The notes beneath the pieces were generated by a model. The model was not told where the DNA came from and did no database searches. It saw nothing but the letters and a program-made list of their open reading frames with translations. The position numbers were made by a program, and so were the translations under genes. From contig NZ_JACBYW010000001.1 in assembly GCF_013408175.1 (NCBI RefSeq), forward strand, positions 372,001-436,000: a DNA stretch of 64,000 nucleotides, in the 5' to 3' direction. This document shows, piece after piece, positions 28,413-36,867 of this stretch. The stretch's first letter is position 1. Each line of letters starts with the position of its first letter. The stretch comes from Actinopolyspora biskrensis. GTDB lineage: Bacteria; Actinomycetota; Actinomycetes; Mycobacteriales; Pseudonocardiaceae.

Positions 28413-29447
28413 ATGACCGACACGCGTGACAGGGACGACGTCCGGAGGCCCCCCGCCCGCGCGCCGCGGATCCTCGGGTTCGTGGCGCTGAAGCTGGGCG
28501 GCGGGGCGCTGAGCCTGCTGCTGGTGGTGGTGCTCGGATTCTTCCTGTTCCGGGTGTTGCCCGGCGATCCGGCACGCACCATGACCAGGTCGGCACCGGT
28601 CAGCGCCGAGCAGCTGGCCGCGTTGCGGCACCGCTTCGGGCTGGACCAGCCGTTGTACGTGCAGTTCCGCGACTTCCTCGGGAACCTGGTGCGCGGGGAG
28701 CTGGGCACCTCCTACACCTACAACCGGCCGGTGGCGGAACTGATCGGGGAGCGGATCGGCCCCACCGTGCTGCTGGTGGGAACCGCGACGGTGCTCGCCG
28801 TGCTGCTCGGGCTGTGGATGGGCACGCGCGCGGCGTGGCGTCACGGCGGCTCCGCCGACCGCTGGTTCACCTCGGTGGGGCTGACCCTGTGGTCCGTTCC
28901 GACCTTCTGGCTGGGTCTGCTGCTGCTGATGGCCTTCGGAGTGGGGGTCGGGCCGATGCCCGGGCTGTTCCCGGTGGCGGGAATGTCCTCCCCCGACGTT
29001 CCACCCGGTGTGCTGCCGCGCGTGCTCGACGTGGGCCACCACCTCGTGCTTCCGTGCGTGACGCTGGTGGCGGTCATCCACGCCCAGTTCATGATGGTGA
29101 TGCGCAGTTCCCTGCTCGAGGAGATGGGCGAGGAGTACCTGACCACGGCCCGCGCGAAGGGACTGCGGGAGGACCTGGTGCGGCGCAGGCACGCCGTTCC
29201 CAACGCGTTGCTGCCCACGGTGACGTTGATATTCCTCCACCTGGGGCTGGTCGTTTCCGGTGCCATCACCGTGGAGACCGTTTTCTCCTGGCCCGGACTG
29301 GGGCTGTTGACCTACGAGGCGCTTCGTGTCCCCGACCTCCCGTTGTTGCAGGGAACGTTCATCGTCCTGGCGGGAAGCGTGATCGTGATGAACGTGCTGG
29401 CCGAACTGCTGTACCGGGTTCTCGACCCACGGGTGCGTGCCTCATGA
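28413..29447 (+). CDS. Peptide ABC transporter permease (DppB-like)
   Basis: The 344-residue permease has the DppB features: an N-terminal helix ending FFLFRVLPGDPA, a cytosolic loop ALRHRFGLDQPLYVQF, and the EAA motif EEYLTTARAKGLREDLVRRRHAVPNALLP contacting the ATPase. Six helices are predicted. The ATG comes two bases after the binding-protein stop, and its own stop overlaps the next start (ATGA). Confidence 0.92.
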   Translation: MTDTRDRDDVRRPPARAPRILGFVALKLGGGALSLLLVVVLGFFLFRVLPGDPARTMTRSAPVSAEQLAALRHRFGLDQPLYVQFRDFLGNLVRGELGTSYTYNRPVAELIGERIGPTVLLVGTATVLAVLLGLWMGTRAAWRHGGSADRWFTSVGLTLWSVPTFWLGLLLLMAFGVGVGPMPGLFPVAGMSSPDVPPGVLPRVLDVGHHLVLPCVTLVAVIHAQFMMVMRSSLLEEMGEEYLTTARAKGLREDLVRRRHAVPNALLPTVTLIFLHLGLVVSGAITVETVFSWPGLGLLTYEALRVPDLPLLQGTFIVLAGSVIVMNVLAELLYRVLDPRVRAS

Positions 29448-30346
29448 CCACGAATCCCCCCTCCGGAAACGTGCGTTCGCGGCGACTGGCCGCGCTGGCC
29501 GATTCGTGGCGCGTCTACCGCGCCGAACGCGGTGGGGTGCTCGGGCTCGCGGTCCTCGTGTGCGCCGTGTTGCTGGCCGTGCTGGCACCGGTGCTGACCG
29601 ACTCCGCCGAGCTGGACGTCACGGGGGTCGACGCGTCCGCGCTGCGGCCACCGGGAGCGCAGCACTGGTTGGGCACGGACGAGTCGGGGCGCTCCGTGCT
29701 GCTGCTGACCTGGTGGGGGGCGCGCATGTCCCTGCTGGTCGGGGCCGCGGCCGCCGTGCTTTCGATGGTGATCGGCACCGTGGTCGGTCTGACGGCGGCG
29801 CACTTCGGTGGCTGGGTGGAGACCGTGCTGCTGCGGTTGACCGATTTCTTCCTGGTGCTTCCGGCGCTGGTGCTGGCCATAGCGCTGTCGACGGTGCTGT
29901 CCAGGGGGCTGTTCACCATAGTGCTGGCCATCGGGGTCACCTCGTGGCCGCAGACCGCCCGACTGGTGCGGGCTCAAACGCTGACCGTGGAGACACGTCC
30001 CTACGTCGAACGGGCCAGGGCGCTCGGCGGTGGGCACGGGCACGTGCTCGTGAAGCACGTGCTGCCCTCGGTGCTTCCGCTCGTGTTCGCCACGACCACG
30101 TTGACGGTGGCCAGCGCGATCATAGCCGAGTCGACGCTCTCCTTCCTCGGGCTGGGCGACCCGAGCCGGATCTCCTGGGGCGCGATGCTCAAGTCCGCGA
30201 TGGACACCGGGGCGGTGACGGCAGGGGCGTGGTGGTACCTGCTTCCTCCCGGGATCGGCATCGCGGTGGTCGTGCTCGCTTTCACCCTGTGCGGCCGTGC
30301 CCTGGAGACCGTGCTGAACCCGAGATTGCGGGGTGGGGCCGAATGA
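29444..30346 (+). CDS. Peptide ABC transporter permease (DppC-like)
   Basis: The 300-residue partner permease shows the DppC-type periplasmic motif HWLGTDESGRSVL and the EAA loop VERARALGGGHGHVLVKHVLPSVLP. Six helices are predicted, including FFLVLPALVLAIALS. Start and stop both overlap neighbours by ATGA, so the operon is tightly coupled. Confidence 0.92.
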   Translation: MTTNPPSGNVRSRRLAALADSWRVYRAERGGVLGLAVLVCAVLLAVLAPVLTDSAELDVTGVDASALRPPGAQHWLGTDESGRSVLLLTWWGARMSLLVGAAAAVLSMVIGTVVGLTAAHFGGWVETVLLRLTDFFLVLPALVLAIALSTVLSRGLFTIVLAIGVTSWPQTARLVRAQTLTVETRPYVERARALGGGHGHVLVKHVLPSVLPLVFATTTLTVASAIIAESTLSFLGLGDPSRISWGAMLKSAMDTGAVTAGAWWYLLPPGIGIAVVVLAFTLCGRALETVLNPRLRGGAE

Positions 30347-31980
30347 CTCCGGTTCTCGACATGCGCGACGTCTCGATCTCCTACCGCGCGGGCGGGGGAC
30401 TGCGGCGGGCCGTCACGGACGTGAGCCTGAGCCTGGAAGCCGGGCAGACGCTCGGGCTGGCCGGGGAGTCCGGCTGCGGGAAGACCACGCTCGCCCTGTC
30501 GGTGCTGCGGTTGTTGCCGCGCTCGGCGCGCGTGGAGGGCGAGGTCCTGCTGGGCGGGCGTGATGTGGGGAAGCTGACCTGGGGCGGGTTGCGGGCCGTG
30601 CGCTGGGCCGGAGCCTCGGTGGTGTTCCAGGGGGCCATGCACGCGCTCAACCCGGTGCGCACCGTGGGTGACCAGATCGCCGAGCCCATCCGGTTGCACT
30701 CCGCCGAGCGGGTCCCCACCGCGGTGCTGCGCGCGCGGGTGGCCGAGTTGCTGGAGCAGGTGGAGCTTCCCGTCGAGCGCCGCGACGCCTATCCGCACGA
30801 GCTCTCGGGAGGGCAGCGCCAACGGGTGATGATCGCGATGGCGCTGGCCTGCGAGCCGAGCCTGATCATCGCGGACGAGCCGACCACAGCTCTCGACGTG
30901 GTGGTACAGTCCCAGGTTCTGACGTTGTTGCGGAACTCGGTGGCCCGGCGCGACGTCGCCCTGCTGGTGATCAGCCACGACCTCTCGGTGCTGGCGAACA
31001 CCTGCGGGCGTTTGGCCGTGATGTACCAGGGGGAGCTCGTGGAGCGGGGACGGGCCGAGCGGCTCGTCACCAGCCCCGAGCACCGGCACACCCGTGCGTT
31101 GGCGACCGCGTTCCCGATCGTCGGCGACGTCTCCTCCCGGCGGGTCGGGGAGGGGGAGCGCTCGGGCGGTGCCGACACGCCGAGAGGTGGGGCCGCCTCG
31201 AACGGTGCGCTGCTCAGCGCCCGCGGGGTCAGCGTGAGCTTCACCGACGGTGCGCGGATCCGTACGAGGGCGGTCAGCGGTGTCGACCTGGACGTGTGCG
31301 AGGACGAGATAGTCGCCCTGGTGGGACAGTCCGGTTCGGGCAAGACGACCCTGGCCCGCACACTGCTCGGGCTGCGACGTCCCGACGCGGGCGGTGTGAG
31401 CTATCTGGGTGCCCCGCTGGCGCACACGGGTGGTGGGCTGCGGGCCTTCCGCAGGCGGGTTCAGCTGGTGCTGCAGGATCCGACCGGGGCGCTCAATCCG
31501 CGCCACACCGTCTACGAGGCCGTCGCCGAGGGGCTTCGGGTGCACGGGGACGTCGTGAACGAGGGAGAACGTGTTCGGGCCGCCCTCGAAGCGGCCGAGC
31601 TGCGTCCTGCGGAGGAGTTCCTCGGCCGTTTCCCGCACGAACTCTCCGGTGGCCAGCGCCAACGGGTGGTGATCGCGGGAGCCCTGGTGCTCGACCCCAG
31701 GGTGCTGGTGGCCGACGAGCCGGTCGCCTCGCTGGACGCCACCGTCCGGGGTGAGGTCCTCGAGCTGCTGCTCGGACTCCGGAGGGAACGTGGTCTGTCC
31801 ACTCTGGTGATAACGCACGATCTGGGGCTCGCCTGGAGCATCGCGGACCGCGTGGCCGTGATGCGAGCCGGGGAGGTGGTCGAGCGGGGGCCCGTCGAAC
31901 AGGTGCTGACCTCTCCCGAGCACGAGTACACGAAAGCCCTGCTCGCGGCCGTCCCCGTGCTCACGCGCACGGTCACCTGA
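30343..31980 (+). CDS. Peptide ABC transporter ATPase, DppD-DppF fusion
   Basis: Two complete oligopeptide-type ATPase cassettes are fused in 545 residues. The first has GESGCGKTT, LSGGQRQRV and LIIADEPTTALDV; the second has GQSGSGKTT, LSGGQRQRV and VLVADEPVASLDA. A linker of about 30 residues rich in Gly/Arg/Ser joins them near residue 275. Each half keeps a C-terminal oligopeptide-type SPEH-Y/H-T segment. Fusion of DppD and DppF is common in actinobacteria. It completes a self-sufficient dipeptide importer. Confidence 0.92.
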   Translation: MTPVLDMRDVSISYRAGGGLRRAVTDVSLSLEAGQTLGLAGESGCGKTTLALSVLRLLPRSARVEGEVLLGGRDVGKLTWGGLRAVRWAGASVVFQGAMHALNPVRTVGDQIAEPIRLHSAERVPTAVLRARVAELLEQVELPVERRDAYPHELSGGQRQRVMIAMALACEPSLIIADEPTTALDVVVQSQVLTLLRNSVARRDVALLVISHDLSVLANTCGRLAVMYQGELVERGRAERLVTSPEHRHTRALATAFPIVGDVSSRRVGEGERSGGADTPRGGAASNGALLSARGVSVSFTDGARIRTRAVSGVDLDVCEDEIVALVGQSGSGKTTLARTLLGLRRPDAGGVSYLGAPLAHTGGGLRAFRRRVQLVLQDPTGALNPRHTVYEAVAEGLRVHGDVVNEGERVRAALEAAELRPAEEFLGRFPHELSGGQRQRVVIAGALVLDPRVLVADEPVASLDATVRGEVLELLLGLRRERGLSTLVITHDLGLAWSIADRVAVMRAGEVVERGPVEQVLTSPEHEYTKALLAAVPVLTRTVT

Positions 31981-32074
31981 GCGCGGCCTTCCGCCCCGGT
32001 CGGCCACAACCCCCGCGAAGTGCCCGCGCGGCTCGGGCGACTGCTCGTCCGGTCGCCGCTGCTCGAGGTGCCCT

Positions 32075-32102
32075 CCAACGCAGCGAGGCGCCGACTCACG
32101 TG
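32075..32102 (+). repeat. Short dispersed repeat, partner of 2308-2335
   Basis: This 28-base block matches 2308-2335 with three mismatches and lies in the 165-base gap between the convergent ABC operon and the kinase-like gene. Confidence 0.55.
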
Positions 32103-32145
32103 ACGGCTGCCCGACCGCGCAAGCGAAGCTTCGTTACGAGTCGTC

Positions 32146-32778
32146 TCAGTCCAGGGCGTCCACGACGGCGGGCCGTTCCGGACGGTCCGCCCGGATCAGC
32201 CGGTCGGCCGTCCTCTCGGGGCGGATCTCGTGCGCGTACTCGGAAAAGGCCGGAAGCTGCCACTCGTCCTCGGCGGGCACTTTCCGCCGCAGTACCTTCT
32301 CGGACATCCACAGGTGTACGGCGAAGTCGAAGTCGAGCCGTTTACCCAGCAGAAAGGGCCCCTCGACCAGCACCGTGCCGTTCTCGCCCACCTCGGTGCG
32401 GGGTTCGCGGGGAGAGCGGTCGCTGTCCGGGTCCCAGAGCGCGGTGAGCACGTGACCGTCGCCTCCGGCCGCGAGCGGGGCGAGCACCTCCCGGGACAGC
32501 CCCTCGAAGTCGAACCAGTCGTGCAGGAAGACCTCGGGGTCGGTGCGGCCCCGTTCCAAGCGCAGCGAAGCGGGACGCAGGTAGTCCCACGTGCTGACGC
32601 GCACGGCGCGACGCCCGCGGGTGCGCAACTCTTCCGCCAGTGAGTCCGCGAGCTCGCGCGTGCCGGTCAGCGGATGGCCGTCGAGCGCGACCAGGGACCC
32701 GAGCGGGCCGGTTACGTGCAGCAGCCGGTCGGCCAGTTCGGTGACCAGCGCTTCGTGTGTGATCGGACGTACGCGCAT
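32146..32778 (-). CDS. Uridine kinase-like P-loop protein with degenerate Walker A
   Basis: The 210-residue protein resembles actinobacterial uridine kinase-like proteins in length and order: a beta-strand-loop-helix start (LVALDGHPLTGTRELADSL), a DYLRP segment, HDWFDFEGL, and a late VLVEGPFLLG strand followed by WMSEKVLRRKV. The Walker A lysine and Gly-Lys-Ser/Thr are absent: the loop reads GHPLTGTRE. It may bind nucleotides weakly or have lost phosphotransferase activity. Start: ATG at 32778, opposite the LD-carboxypeptidase end. Confidence 0.65.
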   Translation of the reverse strand: MRVRPITHEALVTELADRLLHVTGPLGSLVALDGHPLTGTRELADSLAEELRTRGRRAVRVSTWDYLRPASLRLERGRTDPEVFLHDWFDFEGLSREVLAPLAAGGDGHVLTALWDPDSDRSPREPRTEVGENGTVLVEGPFLLGKRLDFDFAVHLWMSEKVLRRKVPAEDEWQLPAFSEYAHEIRPERTADRLIRADRPERPAVVDALD

Positions 32779-32930
32779 TCTCGGATCCGGATCGTTGCAC
32801 GATCGCCCCGGAGGGGGACACCCGGTGGGGCGGGATCGATGCCTGATCGAGGTTCGCCGCTCGGGCGGGCGGCGCGGAGCTACCGGGCGGGCCCTCGGAG
32901 CCCTCCCTTGGTGGGGCGTCGGACAGCGGC

Positions 32931-33869
32931 TCAGCACAGGGCCGGGCCGGCTAGGGTGAGTTCGCAGGCGTCGGCGTCCAGCTCGGCGGTGACCCCGAGC
33001 GGAACGCTGAGCTGACCGTCCCGGTGCCCGAACCCCAGTTCCCAAGCCACGGGAACCCCCAGGTCGCCGAGGAGGTCCGCCATAGTCGTCCGGACGCGTT
33101 CCAGTGAGCCGCACGCGCGCCAGGAGCCGAGCGCCACACCGGCCACGTGGTCGAACCAGCCCGCCCGGCGCAGCTGGGTGAGGTAGCGGTCGAGCTGGTA
33201 GGGCTCCTCGGTGACGTCCTCCAGCAGCGCTATCCCCGGGTTCGGCCGCCGGGGCGGGGCGGCGGAACCGAGCGTTCCGGCGAGCACGCTGAGGTTGCCC
33301 CCGTGAAGCACCCCCGTGGCACGGCCGCCGCGCAGCGGTTCCACCCCGGCGCCCCGCAGGGAGAGCGACTCCTGCGGTTCGAACAGGATCCCGCGCAACC
33401 GCTCCCGCGCGGTGGCGTCCTCCGTGAACGCGGAGGTGGCGACCATCGGGCCGAACAGGGTGACCACGTCGAGCTCGCGGGAAAAGGCTTCGTGCAGCGC
33501 CGTCACGTCGCTGGAACCGACCAGCAGTTTCCGCGGCGCTCGGGCGAGGGCGTCCCGGTCGAGCTCGTCGAGCATCCGCATCGTTCCGTAGCCACCGCGC
33601 GCGCAGAGGACGGCGGAGACCTCCGGGTGGCACCACGCCCAGCGCAGGTCGGCGGCGCGGTCCCCGTCCAGCCCGGCCAGGTAGTCCAGCCGGGGGTGGC
33701 GGTCCAGGACGTGCTCGCCGAGCAGGACCCGCAGCCCCCAGGACTCGAGTCCGGCCACTCCGGCCCGCAGCTGTTCGGCGGGGACGGGCCCGGCCGGAGC
33801 CACCACGGCGACCGTGTCCCCCGGCCGGAGTCCGCGTGGACGGGTGTTCTCCGATGTGCTGATCGACAT
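32931..33869 (-). CDS. LD-carboxypeptidase (peptidase S66)
   Basis: S66 peptidases cleave the L,D bond before terminal D-Ala in muropeptide tetrapeptides during peptidoglycan recycling. The 312-residue protein has the nucleophile Ser in LVGSSDVTAL, the catalytic Glu in ALLEDVTEEPYQLDR and the catalytic His in GHRDGQLSVPLG. The ARGGYGTMRMLDELD segment is also typical. The ATG at 33869 has GGAG before it; an ATG three codons upstream is possible. No signal peptide is seen, so it is cytosolic. Two matching palindromes lie just upstream. Confidence 0.88.
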   Translation of the reverse strand: MSISTSENTRPRGLRPGDTVAVVAPAGPVPAEQLRAGVAGLESWGLRVLLGEHVLDRHPRLDYLAGLDGDRAADLRWAWCHPEVSAVLCARGGYGTMRMLDELDRDALARAPRKLLVGSSDVTALHEAFSRELDVVTLFGPMVATSAFTEDATARERLRGILFEPQESLSLRGAGVEPLRGGRATGVLHGGNLSVLAGTLGSAAPPRRPNPGIALLEDVTEEPYQLDRYLTQLRRAGWFDHVAGVALGSWRACGSLERVRTTMADLLGDLGVPVAWELGFGHRDGQLSVPLGVTAELDADACELTLAGPALC

Positions 33870-33909
33870 GTGCTCCATGATGCGGCGTCGCGAGGTGGCG
33901 GGAGAATGT

Positions 33910-33999
33910 TGTTCGCCGGGTGAACACTTTTGGTCAATTTTGGTTACCGATGGTGACTCCGATACGCTTCGGGGCGAGGTGTTCGCCGGAGGCGAACAC
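33910..33999. promoter_or_regulatory. Paired palindromes in the divergent ldcA-like/DUF3090 promoter region
   Basis: TGTTCGCCGGGTGAACA (33910-33926) and the perfect 21-base palindrome GTGTTCGCC-GGA-GGCGAACAC (33979-33999) share the TGTTCGCCGG half-site, 71 bases apart. The nearer one lies 41 bases before the LD-carboxypeptidase start, downstream of a minus-strand TTGACC. These look like operators for one unidentified dimeric regulator; the arm order (GTTC...GAAC) is opposite to an actinobacterial SOS box. Confidence 0.45.
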
Positions 34000-34136
34000 G
34001 CCGCGCGGGAGCTCGAAATCCCCGGTGGGGCCGGATTCCCCTGTTCGAGAAGCTCTTTACCAGGCAAGATTTCGCCGAGCATCATGGGGGCGGGGCTGCA
34101 TGATCCGAGCGACGGTGACTTAGTGTCGAGGGTGTC

Positions 34137-34703
34137 ATGGCTCGTGTCATCCACGTATTCCGTCAGCCCGATCGTTTCATCGTCGGAACGGTCGGAGAGC
34201 CCGGCGAGCGCACCTTCTATCTGCAGGCCACCGAGGACTTGCGGACAGTGAGCGTTCAGCTGGAGAAGCAGCAGGTCTCGGTGCTGACCGAACGCATCGA
34301 TGCGCTGCTGGAAGAGGTGCAGCGCCGGTTCGACACCGAGCTGCCCACCGAACCGCCGGACGAGCTCGTCGACTCCGGTCCGCTCGAGGTCCCCGTGGAG
34401 GAGGAGTTCCGGGTCGGCACCATGGGGCTCGGCTGGGACGCGGAGACCGAAGCGGTGGTGGTGGAGTTGCTGGCCGTCACCGAAGAAGAGGTGGACGAGT
34501 CGGTGGTGCTCGACGACACCGAGGAGGGGCCCGATGCCGTTCGGGTGTTCCTCAGCGCCGCGCACGCTCGTGCCTTCGCGGAACGTGCCCAGCGAGTGAT
34601 CGAAGCCGGACGTAAGCCGTGTCCGTTGTGCTCGGAGCCGCTCGACCCGAACGGCCACATCTGCCCGAGGCAGAACGGTTATCGACGTTCCGAGGAGGAG
34701 TAG
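34137..34703 (+). CDS. DUF3090 domain-containing protein
   Basis: This acidic 188-residue protein of unknown function is conserved across actinobacteria beside the SCO1664-family gene. It begins ARVIHVFRQPDRFIVGTVGEPG and ends in a zinc-ribbon-like motif, CPLCSEPLDPNGHICPR, around residues 161-177. A TAGTGT at 34121 may be its -10 element. The downstream SCO1664-family gene follows after six bases, so the two are likely partners. Confidence 0.88.
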   Translation: MARVIHVFRQPDRFIVGTVGEPGERTFYLQATEDLRTVSVQLEKQQVSVLTERIDALLEEVQRRFDTELPTEPPDELVDSGPLEVPVEEEFRVGTMGLGWDAETEAVVVELLAVTEEEVDESVVLDDTEEGPDAVRVFLSAAHARAFAERAQRVIEAGRKPCPLCSEPLDPNGHICPRQNGYRRSEEE

Positions 34704-34709
34704 TCGACC

Positions 34710-35507
34710 GTGCTCTCCGACGATGTCGCCGCCGAGCTGCTGGCCAACGGGCGGATCGAGGTTCGGGGGCGACTGGTCGAGGCATCCAACGCGACTCTGC
34801 TCTGCTCCGTCGAGCACGACGGACTGAGCGCGGACTGCGTTTACAAGCCAGTGCGCGGCGAGCGGCCGTTGTGGGACTTCCCGGACGGCACGCTGGCCGG
34901 GCGTGAGGTCGCCGCGTACCTGCTTTCCGAGGAGATCGGGTGGAACCTGGTTCCCCCGACGCTCTGGCGTGCCGACGGCCCCTACGGGGCCGGCATGTTG
35001 CAGCTCTGGGTGAACACCGAGCAGGAGGACTCCGGGCTCGTGGACGTGCTCTCCCCGGAGGACGTTCCCCACGACTGGCTGACCGTGCTGCACGCCCAGG
35101 ACGAGCGGGGCGCCCCGCTGGTGCTGGCGCACGCCGATCACGCGGACCTGCGTCGGCTGGCCGTTCTCGACGTGGTGCTCAACAACGCCGACCGCAAGGG
35201 CGGGCACGTGCTCCGCACCCCGCGGGGTGAGGTGCTCGGCATCGACCACGGGGTGAGTCTCAACGCGGACGACAAGCTGCGCACGGTGCTGTGGGGCTGG
35301 CTGGGACGTGAGCTGGACGAATCCTCGGTGGAGCGGCTCACGCGGTTGCGTGCGAGGCTGGACGGGTCGTTCGCCGCCGGGCTGGCCGAGTACATAACCC
35401 CCAAGGAGATCCAGGCGGTGGCCGACAGGATCGACCGGCTGCTGCAGCAGGGCGTGCTGCCCGCACCGTCCGGTGAGTGGCCCGCGATTCCCTGGCCCCC
35501 CTTCTGA
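34710..35507 (+). CDS. SCO1664 family protein
   Basis: This 265-residue protein is conserved with DUF3090 in actinobacteria. Kinase-like features, resembling PI3/4-kinase-type or HipA-like folds, are visible: VYKPVRGERPLWDFPDG with a nucleotide-contacting Lys, the catalytic-loop-like VVLNNADRKGGHVL, and LGIDHGVSLN resembling a DFG region. The substrate is unknown. The start is a GTG at 34710 inside the operon. Confidence 0.85.
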   Translation: MLSDDVAAELLANGRIEVRGRLVEASNATLLCSVEHDGLSADCVYKPVRGERPLWDFPDGTLAGREVAAYLLSEEIGWNLVPPTLWRADGPYGAGMLQLWVNTEQEDSGLVDVLSPEDVPHDWLTVLHAQDERGAPLVLAHADHADLRRLAVLDVVLNNADRKGGHVLRTPRGEVLGIDHGVSLNADDKLRTVLWGWLGRELDESSVERLTRLRARLDGSFAAGLAEYITPKEIQAVADRIDRLLQQGVLPAPSGEWPAIPWPPF

Positions 35508-35539
35508 TCGTGGTTCGCCGGCCGACTGCTCAGGTGGTG

Positions 35540-35560
35540 TTTCGGTGCTGCCTGCGCCGA
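35540..35560. repeat. TTTCGGTGC hairpin
   Basis: TTTCGGTGC and GCGCCGA pair around TGCCT just after the SCO1664-family gene. It is the same dispersed hairpin as at 58463 and may assist termination. Confidence 0.55.
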
Positions 35561-35776
35561 GGGCACGCTCCGGTCCTCGACGGGACCGGAAAGCCTCGGT
35601 GAGGGAGCCCGGCGGGCCGGTCTCTCGGAAACCTCGCGGGGCGCTCGAACTTCCGGAAGCCCCGCAGCGCGTTGTCACTCGACGGAGCGTTACGAACGCG
35701 GGCCGGTGCGTGGGAGTCTCGTGTCCTGCACGCCGTAACCGCGTTCCGGTCTCCCGGGCAGTTCGGAGGCGGCCAC

Positions 35777-36715
35777 ATGGTGATCCGGTTCCAGCGTCGT
35801 CGCTCCTTCGCGGATCGGTTGGACGGCCCGTTGCCGAACGTGCGTGACGTGCTGCGTTTCATGTGGAAGGAGAAGCAGCGGGGGACGGTGCTGGATCGCA
35901 GGCTCGTCCCGCTGCACGGTGGACCGCTGCCCGGGGTCGAACCGCACGACGTCGCCGTGACCTGGATCGGGCACGCCACCTTCCTGCTGCGGGCCGCGGG
36001 GTGCCGGGTGGTCACCGATCCGGTGTGGTCCACGCTCATCCCGGGAGTCCCGCCGAGGCTGAGCCCGCCGGGGCTCGCCTTCGAGGAGCTGCTCCCCGTG
36101 GACGCGGTGCTGATCAGCCACAACCACTACGACCATCTGGACGCGTCGACGCTGGCCCGGTTTCCCCGGAGCACGCCCGTGCTCGTTCCGCTGGGGCTGG
36201 GGAACTGGTTCACCCGGCGCGGGTTCACCGACGTCCGGGAGCTCGACTGGTGGGATTCCACCGCGCTCGGTCCGCTCCGCTTCGACTTCGTCCCGGCTCG
36301 TCACTGGAGCAGACGCGGGGTGTGGGACTTCTGCCGGAGCCTGTGGGGTGGTTGGATCGTCACGGCGCCGGACGGTCGAAGCCTGTACCACGCGGGGGAC
36401 ACCGGTTACGGATCGTTCTTCGCGGAGATAGGACGCAGGTTTCCGAACATCGAGCTGGCGATGTTGCCCATAGGCGCGTACCACCCTCCGTGGTTGATGC
36501 GCTCGGTGCACCTGACCCCGGAGGATGCCGTGGCCGCTGCAGCGGACACCGGGGCGGGCAGGCTGGCCGGGATGCACTGGGCCACCTTCCCCCTGACGGG
36601 GGAGCCCGTTCTCCAGCCGTTGGAGCGGTTGCGCGGAGCGTGGTTCGCCGCGGGAGGCAGCGGGGAGCTGCTGTGGGATCTGGCCGTTGGCGAGACCCGG
36701 ATCCTGCCTCGGTGA
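35777..36715 (+). CDS. MBL-fold metallo-hydrolase (NAPE-PLD-like)
   Basis: The 312-residue metallo-beta-lactamase-fold protein has the metal site HNHYDH at 115-120, further ligand candidates in PARHW and YHAGDTGY, and GMHWATF near the end. This order matches the NAPE-PLD/UlaG-like lipid or phosphodiester hydrolases. No signal peptide or transmembrane segment is seen. The ATG at 35777 has GGAGG eight bases upstream. The physiological substrate is not known in bacteria. Confidence 0.85.
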   Translation: MVIRFQRRRSFADRLDGPLPNVRDVLRFMWKEKQRGTVLDRRLVPLHGGPLPGVEPHDVAVTWIGHATFLLRAAGCRVVTDPVWSTLIPGVPPRLSPPGLAFEELLPVDAVLISHNHYDHLDASTLARFPRSTPVLVPLGLGNWFTRRGFTDVRELDWWDSTALGPLRFDFVPARHWSRRGVWDFCRSLWGGWIVTAPDGRSLYHAGDTGYGSFFAEIGRRFPNIELAMLPIGAYHPPWLMRSVHLTPEDAVAAAADTGAGRLAGMHWATFPLTGEPVLQPLERLRGAWFAAGGSGELLWDLAVGETRILPR

Positions 36716-36854
36716 GCGCTCCCCGAACCGTTCCGGGGGATGAACGCGGGACCGGCTGTTCCCGGTCGCGGAGAACCATCCGGACGGAGCAGCGCGGGGT
36801 GTGGTGCGGGGCTCGCACCTCGTGGCCCGCGACGGCTCCTCGTGGCACAACGGC

Positions 36855-36860
36855 TAGGGT
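36855..36860 (+). promoter_or_regulatory. -10 element of a probable leaderless mshC promoter
   Basis: TAGGGT ends seven bases before the mshC ATG and there is no ribosome binding site between them. Confidence 0.5.
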
Positions 36861-36867
36861 CGGACAC

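Noticed and set aside
33979-33999. LexA/SOS box
   Set aside because: The half-site order is GTTC...GAAC, the reverse of the actinobacterial GAAC-N4-GTTC SOS consensus, and the spacing is wrong.
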